NCBI GenBank assembly: GCA_960531495.1
Contig: CAUIJY010000075.1
Location: forward strand, 1,302,001-1,366,000
Direction: 5' to 3'
Source: Zeus faber
Lineage: Eukaryota > Chordata > Actinopteri > Zeiformes > Zeidae
DNA length: 64,000 nucleotides
A model generated the notes under the pieces. It saw only the letters and a program-made list of their open reading frames with translations. It searched no databases and was not told the origin of the DNA. Shown here in pieces: positions 21,035 to 29,575 of this stretch; positions within the stretch are counted from its first letter, which is position 1, and every line of letters starts with the position of its first letter. Both the position numbers and the translations under genes were made by a program.

Positions 21035-21365
21035 TTTCCGCCATGACGGAAACCCAACAGGAAGTCGGCCATTTTGAATTTTCCTGACTTTTTAGTCATA
21101 TTTATGCTTTGTACTTTCGCGAAACTCCTCCTTGGCGATTTATCGGATCGACTTCAAACTTGACGAGTGTCTACAAGACACCTTCACAGCTAAAACTTAT
21201 TAAAATACATATATATTTTGGCACACGGTGTGGGCGTGGCAACACGTACAATTTCATGTTCCAAAAGATACTTGGAAATTCACAAATCTTTGCACACTCG
21301 TCAGTCCCAGTGTGTCATTTGATATTCTAGTGGTGCCATGCATGGGCGTGTCAAAATGGCCGCCT
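21035..21365 (-). repeat. Dispersed repeat, inverted copy
   Basis: This is the same repeat on the opposite strand: 'cccaacaggaagtcggccat' at about 21052, 'gtctacaagacacc' at about 21170 and 'gtgtgggcgtgg' at about 21229 are complements of landmarks in 10885-11262. Together with 20222-20945 it forms a large imperfect inverted repeat. Confidence 0.85.
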
Positions 21366-21534
21366 ATTATCTCCTACATATTAGACATTGTGATAATATT
21401 ATTCTGTTGTTACACGAGTGTGCATACATTCATTTTTGTACTGAGCCTGTAGTCTGCTATTCAACTATTTAACGCCCATTTAACAATCTTGGACCTATAC
21501 CAAACAATGTTGTCAAAATGTGTCTCTCACCCAA

Positions 21535-22213
21535 GTGTTTAAGTCTATGTGCCCAGGTCAAAGCAGCCCTACCCGTCCCACTTGAAGGACCTCTACACGG
21601 CCGCTGACCAGGTGAATGGGTGGTGATCGCGACTTACAGAGGAAAAGCTGGAACTCTGCCAGATTCCTAGGACCTTTCCAGCAGGGTTAGGGACCCGCAC
21701 CACTGCAGCAGCAGTTAAGGTGGTAGAACGACCAATATGGATACACGTATCTCATCGCAAGAAAGTTCCTACTCCCCTCTAGGTACTCGTTGAGGAGACA
21801 ACGTGAGTGTACGCTGAACGCTGCTCACCCTGCAACTGCGATGGAACCACTTCAACCATACCTACATAGGCTACTTGGGTTACTGCCATTCCCCTTACCA
21901 CAGCCGAAGAAATGTGTGTTTTGGAAGCAGTTATCGAAGGGGCTTTCTACACCAACATTGGCGCCCCACAGACGGCTCCACCGCTGGACTTCTGCTCCAC
22001 ATTTGATTACACCTGGCCACTTCCCACCTTGTTATATGGTCATCATTTTCCTTGGCCCCTCCATCAAAAGGACACAGATAAAACAATATCTCTGTATAAA
22101 TGTATTGTACTCAATTTATACATCATTTTCTGATCCCTTTGCCTCAATTATATTATACTTAAGCATTATTGCATTTTCCTTTTGTATCATTCCACTGGGA
22201 ACAACAGAAGGGA
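21535..22213 (+). pseudogene. Second endogenous retrovirus: end of pol and env remnants
   Basis: A different retroviral lineage from the first. The integrase C-terminus is recognisable: 'PGEWVVIATYRGKAG' near 21612 and then, in another frame, 'AVKVVERPIWIHVSHRKKV' (about 21712-21770), a tail typical of pol from class I fish retroviruses. Stops occur near 21608 and 21669. A splice-acceptor-like 'cccctctag' ends at 21782. An ATG at 21841 opens a frame of about 130 codons that ends with a hydrophobic segment (about 22140-22200) and may be a collapsed env with its middle missing. No other pol domains are present upstream, where the dispersed repeat begins. Confidence 0.65.
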
Positions 22214-22465
22214 GTGTGAGAGAAAAATGATGATCAATGTTAATGAATGATATAATTCTACCACCAAGTGATGTCTGAATGCTGAGGCATATGTTTGTTT
22301 GGTGACGCCCGACTCTTTCACAGGAGATCTTACATTCCTGCATATCACTGTCACGAAAGTTTTAGTCGTTATCTCAGTTTTTCTAGATCGTAAAAGGACC
22401 ATTTGTGTAAACACTCAACGTATGCTTTCCCGGCACTGAAAGTGTTCTACGTTTTTCTTTGTTAA
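22214..22465 (+). mobile_element. Possible 3' LTR start of the second retrovirus
   Basis: A purine-rich 'aacagaagggag' is followed by 'tgtgagagaaaaatgatgat', which fits a polypurine tract followed by an LTR starting TG. The right boundary, TATA box and polyadenylation signal are not evident. Confidence 0.3.
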
Positions 22466-22469
22466 AAAA

Positions 22470-22722
22470 TGTTCTCAGCTATCACCTGTTCCGCTGATAG
22501 AAGTGACATCAATTGTTCCCATGACAGAACTGCTAGCGTCAAGCTCTGCTGCAACATCAGAAAACACTGTAGCACTCTCCATATCAGGATAATAAGGAGC
22601 AGCATCACTCTGACCTTTGACAAATGTTTGAGAGCGCTGCTATTCCTTCACAAGAACTGGCACATCACTGGCAGGTGTGGCTTTGAAGACACCTCCACAA
22701 CGGTTGGTGCTGCCTTCCCCTA
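22470..22722 (-). pseudogene. Downstream exon of the same pseudogene, serine/acid-rich
   Basis: It follows a good acceptor ('tgcttttctttag'). One frame reads 'ATPASDVPVLVKE', a TAG, then 'QRSQTFVKGQSDAAPYYPDM' and 'SSSVMGTIDVTSISGTGDS' before a stop. No known domain. Its link to the SGNH exons is by strand, order and style only. Confidence 0.4.
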
Positions 22723-23298
22723 AAGAAAAGCAAGAGAATGAAATGCATGGACAAAATAAAACTAAAATGAAGTACTACTATCAAAAATGTCATTGAAAAA
22801 AGAAGAAAAACAACGAACAAAGCAAACCTGCTCCGTTCCCAGTGTCCTCTTGGAGGCAGTAGCTTTCTGCCAATGTCCCACCGTGGCTTTCCCATGTAAG
22901 CAAAGCAAAATTTTCTTGATATAAAATTGATATACAATTGTTGATATAAAAACAATATAAAATTCTCCACACTGGACAGCGCTAGAAAGATGCGATGGAA
23001 CAAGTTGATAACGGGATGGATCATTCCGGCGACGCTACTGGTGTTGTGTCCACCTGTGAAATCATAGAGCAAAATGTCGATTTAAGACAATGTCTTGACA
23101 AAAGGCCAACTAAAAGCACTAACTACTAAACTAAACTCAACTAAACTACTAACTAAAAAGAGAATAAAAAAACCAACAAACTGCAGAAAATCTCCTGGAT
23201 ACAAAACAATAGAGGACGGTTGAGGGGAGCCGACAGCAGAATCAACTGTAGCCCGGAGCGCTCACTGGTAAGTTGTTCAGTTAATTAAAGTGTGTTAG

Positions 23299-23307
<9 letters not shown>

Positions 23308-23330
<23 letters not shown>
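23308..23330. repeat. (GT)n microsatellite
   Basis: An uninterrupted GT run near 23302-23330. Confidence 0.9.
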
Positions 23331-23332
<2 letters not shown>

Positions 23333-23738
23333 ATGTCCATATGTTTCATAACAAACATATTAAAATTGTTTAATGAAAATCGGTACACTTTGAGTGAATA
23401 TCAGAGACTATCACAGTTTCCAGAGGGTCTTACCCCAACAATAACAGTGTGCAACCGATTATCTTTCTGCCCCTTCCAACCAGTCTCCACTCAAAAGGGT
23501 TAGGTGAAGGATGAGGCACGATGAGCTCTCCCTTCACAACCACTTTTGGAGAGAATGTTGGAAGTGACCTGCCGGGAGAAACCTTTGACTTTCGTGCTGT
23601 TGGCGGCGCTGTTGTCTCCAGTTGGCGATAAGCAGCATTTCACAGCAATGTCACAGGGCCATGGTTTCACAACATAGCAAAGTTATTCATAAAATAGCCA
23701 TCACGTGACATGAAAACAAATTGTACAATTGTACTTAC

Positions 23739-23806
23739 ACCATCTCTGCTTCACAGCTCTGGGTGGTTCAATGGGAAGTGGTTGGCTGCAGAAAAGTACT
23801 TGATGC
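23739..23806 (-). pseudogene. SGNH-hydrolase C-terminal exon (D-x-x-H-like region)
   Basis: It runs from acceptor 'tttaag' to donor 'gtaagt'. The translation reads 'IKYFSAANHFPLNHPEL', then TGA, then 'SRDGV'. The family's block V histidine and aspartate usually lie after such an 'SRDG(V/I)H' string, here cut by the donor. Confidence 0.55.
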
Positions 23807-24163
23807 CTTAAAACAACGATTAGGACGAATAGAAATATGCATACATAGATGTCAACTTTGTTCATTAGAAATATTTATTGAATTGGTTTGTCTAAAAATA
23901 TATACTCCGTTATACATTTAACTGTACTAAAATTAAAATATGCTTCCCATGCATGCCGCCACAGGATGGTATTCCTCACGGAGCAAATAGTCAGACGCGG
24001 AAGGAAGTCCAGGACAAACACCTATACAAACACACACAAAAAAAAAGGTGTTTATTACAGTACATTTGTTTTCAAAATGTAAAATATGTTCTGCAGAGCT
24101 CACAAAGCAAAAGTATTAATAGTACCAATACTACCAAAAATGTACTAAACATGAAGCGTAACT

Positions 24164-24378
24164 TTGGCCAGCGACTGCAGACACTGACCAGGAGGCTGCG
24201 AAAGTCTACTGCTGCCTCGTCGATGGTCCTGCTGGCCGTCAAGTCGCTGCTAGGGGCTACAACACAAACTGCGTCAGGTCTCCGAGACAAAAAAGCATTC
24301 AGTACCTCGGTCCCCTGGCATCTTCACAAATCCATCCACAATGCTCCGTAGATGGGAGTCACCAACAAGAAGTACAAA
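24164..24378 (-). pseudogene. SGNH-hydrolase block I exon
   Basis: The acceptor 'gtttctag' is followed by a frame reading 'FVLLVGDSHLRSIVDGFV'. After a frameshift the other frame gives '[20 protein letters not shown]' and '[12 protein letters not shown]'. G-D-S-H/x-x is the nucleophile motif of the family, and the 'PDAV.V.AP.N/SDL' stretch fits the strand carrying block III. The catalytic serine codon is intact, but the frame is not. Confidence 0.6.
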
Positions 24379-24880
24379 CTAGAAACATAGAAAGTCTTTT
24401 TTTTTCATGAAAATCACAACTTTTGTCTTCAAGTATTGTTCATAAATAATCAAACAAAAATACCTTCTTATCTGGAGACTCTGCTGTAATGACCAGCTTG
24501 TGGCTTCGTCCAGTCACATTGGAAATTTGCTACAGGCGCACTTTCTGGTGATCACCTGTTTCTTAACAGACAAAAACCCAAAATAAATACTACTGACTTT
24601 CCACGAGGCTTCTAAAAGTGTTGAGGCACAATAGATAAATAAGAACAGCACAAGACACTAATTCGACAATAACATTTTGAAATGGCTCCATAACTTAGAA
24701 ACTGATCATTTTCTAGAACAAGTGTACTGCAATTTAAAGCATCCAAAAACCTTACTGCTGGCTGTAAAGGTGAAACTATTTTTTCTATTGATTGGTCTAT
24801 AGACCATCATATCGGTTAGTCAATTAACTCTACAAGTACCAGCAGAATGTAGAGAAATAGCTGTAGCTTGAATGTTATTC

Positions 24881-24945
24881 TCCCTTGTAAGTCGCTTTGG
24901 ATAAAAGCATCTGCTAAATGACTAAATGTAAATGTAAATGTAAAT
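24881..24945 (+). mobile_element. 3' tail of an L2-clade LINE or its SINE partner
   Basis: 'ttgtaagtcgctttggataa' and 'aagcatctgctaaatgacta' followed by '(aaatgt)n' form the conserved 3' hairpin tail of UnaL2-type LINEs and of SINEs that borrow it, common in fish. No LINE coding sequence or tRNA-like SINE head is recognisable upstream, so only the tail is called. Confidence 0.75.
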
Positions 24946-25820
24946 AACAAGAATATAAACAATTAACAAAATGCGGACAAATAATAGACAGGAATACGAA
25001 GGTACGCCCCCCATTGCATGCTGGGGTTTTCACGTGGCATACCCCATGCTAACGCGTCCTTGTGTCTCGTAAAATGTTTAGTGTTGAGTACATAAATCAC
25101 GGATCATTTTTTGATGATACAAAAACTACTTTAAAAAATGATAACCCTCAAAAAGATTTTAGACCTGAATTTTTGAGCCTCATGGGAACCCCACCTGACT
25201 TTTTGATTACACAGGGGACCCACCATGTTATGGTCTATTGACATGCAAACTTTGACACTGAACACTTTTTTTAATCAATAGGTCAGATTCTGATTGAAAA
25301 ATATAAACCTTCCAAAAGTATAATTATTAATTTGAAAGGATATACAACCAATTTAAGAAATCAGGCCTCAGGCCAACACCACTTAAACATATCAAAAATT
25401 GGAAAGTAAAGATTATTTTTCTACCTAAGCACGCTGTAAGTAAATGTAGTAAATTTGAGCATATTATGCAGATCATTTTCGACTTAAATACCGGTTCATC
25501 AATTGATTTCCAGATAAGTATGACAAATACCACATATACTTTAAAAGAGAGCACAGAATCAATTGTTATTGAATTTGATGGTTTTGACAGTATAATATTT
25601 TCTTCCAAACGTAATCGAACGGGGAATAAACCTACACCCACTGTACAAAAGGTAGATAAAAAATTACAATTATTTATTATAAAATAAAAAGGAGCAGATG
25701 GCACAAGAAAACAAACAAGGGCTCACACAGGGCTCAGAAGTCTCCTGATATGCTTTGTAACAAAGAAAAAGTGCAATGTATTCACGCGGGGGAAGAGTAG
25801 TATGGTGGTAAACCCTGACC
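24946..25820. other. AT-rich interval, no gene recognised
   Basis: Frames at 25327-25704 (minus) and 25466-25687 (plus) overlap each other and contain no recognisable motif. A coding function for either cannot be supported. Confidence 0.5.
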
Positions 25821-26316
25821 TTTGGCCTTTGCCTGCACCTAACTATCCATTTTCAATTAATCTGCTGATAAAAACCTACCCTACGGTGGTCGGCAGGAAA
25901 ACTCACTGCAAATAGACAAAACACAAGCAAATTCAGAAAACATCATCATCAATTTGACAACACAGGCAAGAGATGCAAAACAATGGAAACATTTGCACAG
26001 AAACAAACTTAAAAGCAATTCACCACGGACACTTCATTTGGGGAATATATCAGATATGATACACAAACATTTCTTGATGTTTTTATTTTAAGTTGTTTCC
26101 TTCGTGAACTTTTCCATTGTGTTGTTGCCTGTGTTGTCAAATTGATGATGACATTTTCTAAAATTTGCTTGCGTTTTGTCTATTTACATGTATTTTCTTT
26201 AGTTGCAGAGTTTTCCCGTTGGCCACCGTAGAGTCAGTTGTTATCAGCAGATGAATTGACTTGCGGCCTTTGACTGCACCTAACTACTAATTATCAATGT
26301 TTTCGCCTGATAAAAT
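25821..26316. mobile_element. Foldback-type element: long inverted repeat flanked by direct repeats
   Basis: The left arm 25852-25987 and right arm 26112-26259 are imperfect reverse complements over about 135-145 bp, with landmarks such as 'aaatagacaaaac' and 'atttgacaacacaggcaa' facing their complements. The loop is about 125 bases. Outside the arms, 'ggcctttg(c/a)ctgcacctaacta' occurs in direct orientation at 25824 and 26265, with further similarity ('ctgataaaa') on both sides. No coding capacity. It resembles a foldback or palindromic MITE-like element. Confidence 0.7.
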
Positions 26317-26465
26317 CAATAACTAGTTGAACTCCAGTGTATACCTGGGTACTCAGGATGCCAACGAACAACACAAACATCATCAAAAATGAAGTTGCAT
26401 CAAATGAACCAACATTTTTGAGCAACGTGAACCAACATGTTTGAGCAAATGCTTTAACAACTCTA

Positions 26466-26700
26466 TTAATAAATTCTTCTCGCACTTTCGCAATGGATGG
26501 CAGTGATACGATTTTTTACATAGTACTTCAATGCAGTCCAGCTTCGCTGGTTTAGAGCTTCAGGTGAAGCTCTAATACATGCATCACACTCAGTCCTTCC
26601 CGGCACTTTACCACTTTCAATGAAAGCCTTCAGGTTCTTTTCCACCGCATGGACCTCCTCAGGTAACCACCTCCTTCTCTCAGAGATTTCTAAGATAGAA
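26466..26700 (-). pseudogene. Minus-strand last exon with SANT/Myb-like tail
   Basis: Behind an acceptor ('tttctatcttag', AG at about 26690) the minus strand encodes about 70 residues: 'RRRWLPEEVHAVEKNLKAFI', then 'SGKVPGR', 'ACIRASPEALNQRSWTALKY' and 'YVKNRITAI', ending in a stop at 26466. The pattern basic-x-W-x-x-E-E-x-x-A-V, then K-V-P-G-(K/R), then R-(S/T)-W-x-x-(V/I/L)-K-x-(Y/F)-(V/I)-(K/R)-N resembles a SANT/Myb-like C-terminal module that I associate with multi-copy, transposon-linked fish proteins. That recollection needs a search. The frame is intact here, but no upstream exon was found, so it is either an orphan exon or part of a decayed gene. Confidence 0.45.
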
Positions 26701-26719
26701 ATAGAAATGTAAAAGGACA

Positions 26720-27540
26720 AATACAATTAGGAGTGTAGACCAGGTCTTTCAATCGCTGTATCTTTTGGTTACTCTATTCTCAATTCAGAATCAGAAATGG
26801 AAAAAATGGGGTATGAGTGGTTTTCAAATTTTGCTTTTTTGGAGATACAAAAATCAAAATTGAAAAATTATTTTTCCATTTCATGACCAAAGGATGAGTG
26901 AAATTTAAAATCAGGTTTGACTTTCATTTTTTTTTATTTCAATAGGAAAAAATAAAATCACAACAACATCATACAACAACATACACACCGATCAGCCACA
27001 ACATTAGAACCAGTTACAACTATTTAGGACTCCAAAATTCAGTGGTACATTTCTCATGCTGCTAAATCACCTCCATACAGCAATGTGTATGAACCAGCAA
27101 AATGGGATGCTGTGATTGTTCCAGATGTCCCACATGATCGCGACTTTATAAATGTTATCTTTTACTGTTTATCCTTAAAGTCAGGCACTGCCCGAGGATA
27201 ACAGATATCATTGCAGAAAATATTCTATTTCAGCAGGCAACCACTTGTACAGCCGGCCCACCCAAATGACAGAGAGCACATATTGCTTTCATAAGTTAAA
27301 AAACAAAAAAACAAAACGCACAGCACAAACACAGTAAATATGAAAAAAAAATCGATAAGCCACGAACAACGTGCACACACGATGTAGGTCGCCCGCTGAC
27401 TGACGCCGACGCGCCAACTACAAATTTCCACGGTCGTATCTTGGAGCAGTCAGTCGTAAGACGATGCTAATTTTCGCGACTATCGTATCTTGGATTAGTA
27501 AGTAGATGCAGTCATAAGTCGAGGTACCATTGTACCTTCA
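26720..27540. other. AT-rich interval with repeat termini
   Basis: 'acaccgatcagccacaacat' at about 26987 resembles the end of a DNA-transposon repeat common in fish. 'aagtcgaggtaccattgtac' at about 27515 looks like another repeat terminus. Neither could be paired with a second end. No gene recognised. Confidence 0.4.
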
Positions 27541-27676
27541 AATAAAGTCTAAACTGGCAAAAAACAGTCCGGACTCTCTCAGCACGCTTTGGTGGAGAAC
27601 CGATCAAGTGAAACTTAGCTAGCGGGTCCGTCTGTCTGTTTGAAAACCGTCTCTCTCTCACAGTACCGTCTCCCTG

Positions 27677-27765
27677 CCCCAACACACAGTAAACTAAATC
27701 TAAATGCTAGTTAACACTCCACTCCAACACACATTTAACTAAAGCTAGATACTGTGCATGTTAAA
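27677..27765. repeat. Imperfect tandem duplication (about 46 bp unit)
   Basis: 'ccccaacacacagtaaacta' with 'aatctaaatgctagtta' is followed by 'ctccaacacacatttaacta' with 'aagctagatactgtgca'. Confidence 0.6.
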
Positions 27766-28359
27766 AACGGCTTTATAAAATAAAACAAAGTCATTAACTT
27801 TTGCATGCATAATCTCTCCGTGTTATATCGTGTTATAACACAAAACTGCTAGCATTTAACAGCAAAAACGTGTAACAATTGAAAAGTTAACTTTCTAAAA
27901 CATTTTTTTTTCGTGCACTTACTCTATATCCATTTTATTGCCCCCGTTCTTCTTCTGCTGTTTCAATATTGGGCACAGTCACGGCATGAGGAGATAGGGT
28001 AAATATAGTGTGCTTCTCTCAGACGTTCTCCTCCCGCAATGCGGAAGCTTCTCCAAAAAATTACTCCATCCAAATAAATTATTTTAATATATTTTAATAA
28101 TGCATTCCCAAAATTATTATTACATCATGCTAATGTGATCGTACAAAATATACCATTAAGATATTAAAAAAAACGTCTATAATGACGCATTTTGATAACC
28201 AAATTATTATTTATTATTATGAATACGTGGATTATTCTTTGTAAAGAAGAACGATTGGGCATTAATTTAATGAGATTAAGTTTATCGCTGTTCGGCATAA
28301 TTATTAAAATTACTACTATTCATTGTAGGATAAGATAGTAATCTTTATTAATGAGGGCA

Positions 28360-28900
28360 TCAGACTCCCTGGACTCCTGCCGAAACGCTGACGGAGGGAG
28401 AGCGAGGGGTAACGCAGGTAGCCGAGCTCGCTAATGATCCTTCCCCGTAAACACCCCGTGGAGGTGATTTAGCTACGTCGCCTTCAGCCATGCGCCACAT
28501 TTCCCGGCCCCGCTCCTTGTAAAGCTCTGAGTCTGCCTACCCCCACCACCCGACTCCACTACCGCCGCCAAGCTTGCACGTCAATGCCGGGCTTCGTCAT
28601 CGTCGACAGGTGAACCCAACTTGGCCCCTGTAACCCGTGAGATTGTTCCGCCACACACACACTTTGTTTATCCCCCCTATTATAAAAAAAAAACAACACA
28701 ACGGGCCGTGTCGGCCAGGGGATGTGTGCAGCGGTGGACTCTGGCCACACACAGAAGCAGGATGGCAAGCTCCCTGCTAAAGGGGGGGGGGGGGGGGGGG
28801 GGGGTCAGAAGGACCCTGGATGGCAGGGGAGCTCGGAGGGTGGGGGCAAACGAGCGTCCGCCCGCTGAACGTTGACAGCCTTTAGCAGCAGAACAACTGC
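28360..28900. other. CpG-rich stretch, possible CpG island
   Basis: CpG is clearly denser here than in the surrounding AT-rich sequence ('acgctgacggaggg', 'ccgccgccaagc', 'tcgtcatcgtcgacagg'). Such stretches in vertebrates often mark promoters. I could not find a supported gene on either side, so this may be a promoter fragment or simply GC-rich repeat debris. Open frames on both strands here show no domain. Confidence 0.4.
28782..28804 (+). repeat. Run of 23 consecutive G
   Basis: Uninterrupted G23, able to form G-quadruplexes and likely to be length-polymorphic or mis-sequenced. Confidence 0.95.
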
Positions 28901-29017
28901 ACGGCAGCTCTGCTGGGACACGAGGAGCTGCTGGAGAGCTACTGGAGAGCTGAAGGCTGCGGCATGAGAGGAATTCATAACACAAGGCGGCTTCAGCTGT
29001 GTTGATATGACTTGCAT

Positions 29018-29044
29018 CATTGTGTGTGTGTGTGTGTGTGTGTG
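29018..29044. repeat. (TG)n microsatellite
   Basis: An uninterrupted run of 'tg' units. Confidence 0.95.
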
Positions 29045-29186
29045 CCGGGACGGTTTGTTATGTGAATGTGTGTGGTGGGAGAGGATATACACAGTGCTGT
29101 GAGTGCATATGGGTAGTACGTAGTCCTGTTTAAACCACAGTGTATAGGTTAACATGACTGTGTGTGTATACATACTGGATGTACTG

Positions 29187-29450
29187 TCACGACCAGAACA
29201 GGGAGGAACCCAAACGCACGACACAGGGACACGGGAGGCAGGCAAATAATAAAGTGATGTTTATTAACCGGGACGGTGGAGCTGGCCGGGGGGACCTGGT
29301 CGGGGGGGATGGAGCAGGGCAGGACAGGGACGATGATGACCAGGAGATGGGGTCCAGGATCCGGGTGGAGAGACGGGGAACCAGGCTGGGTGGAGAGTCC
29401 TGGTCGACCAGCGGAGACAGACAGGTGAAGGGAAGGCGAGACAACAAGAC
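29187..29450 (-). repeat. 3' LTR (part) of the Ty3/gypsy element
   Basis: On the minus strand 'ggttaataaacatcac' gives a polyadenylation signal AATAAA (about 29258), and the sequence ends in 'ctgttctggtcgtgaca', with the CA end expected of an LTR. The upstream part is C/T-rich ('ctgtctccgctggtcgacc'). The left LTR boundary is not determined because the partner LTR is absent. Confidence 0.65.
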
Positions 29451-29455
29451 ATAAA

Positions 29456-29498
29456 CTAGGAACTTGGAACTTGGAACTGGGAACTAGGAACTAGGAAG
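29456..29498. repeat. 'ggaact(t/a)' short tandem repeat
   Basis: Six imperfect units of 7 bp ('ggaactt', 'ggaactg', 'ggaacta') lie between the LTR and the deletion junction. Confidence 0.85.
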
Positions 29499-29508
29499 GG
29501 AGCCAATC

Positions 29509-29573
29509 GCTGACGCGGCTGACGCGGCTGACGCGGCTGACGCGGCTGACGCGGCTGACGCGGCTGACGCGGC
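29509..29573. repeat. Seven tandem copies of the 9-bp unit 'gctgacgcg'
   Basis: Perfect 9-bp repeats that translate on the minus strand to a repeating R-Q-P tract fused to the truncated reverse transcriptase frame. They sit exactly where the rest of pol has been lost. Confidence 0.95.
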
Positions 29574-29575
29574 GA

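Larger units (their letters stand above)
22470..24565 (-). pseudogene. Multi-exon pseudogene with SGNH/GDSL-hydrolase-like domain
   Basis: Read on the minus strand, coding-like blocks separated by AT-rich introns occur in order: 24565-24464, 24378-24164, 24021-23945, 23806-23739, 23665-23460, then weaker blocks near 23060-22980, 22895-22850 and 22722-22470. Several are bounded by AG acceptors (24379-24380, 24022-24023, 23807-23808, 22723-22724) and GT donors (24462-24463, 23737-23738). The second block has 'VLLVGDSHLRSIVDGFV', matching block I of SGNH hydrolases (G-D-S with the nucleophile serine). The third has 'VFVLDF.PRL'. The fourth has 'YFSAANHFPLNHPEL'. Codons for W appear as TGA in two places and frames slip within blocks, so it is dead. 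I believe similar multi-copy uncharacterised proteins exist in teleosts; this needs a search. A LINE ORF1 esterase is less likely because of the introns. Confidence 0.55.

Noticed and set aside
22164..22414. Complete LTR of the second retrovirus
   Set aside because: Only a plausible left start is visible; no CA end, TATA box or AATAAA could be matched, so it is listed as possible only.
24072..24290. LINE ORF1 esterase as the source of the SGNH-like sequence
   Set aside because: CR1/L2-type LINEs can encode an esterase, but the blocks here are separated by intron-like sequence with splice sites, which a LINE would lack. Kept only as an alternative.
28805..29245. 146-codon minus-strand frame
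   Set aside because: Low-complexity H/T/S content from the TG microsatellite, and it runs into the gypsy LTR; no domain.
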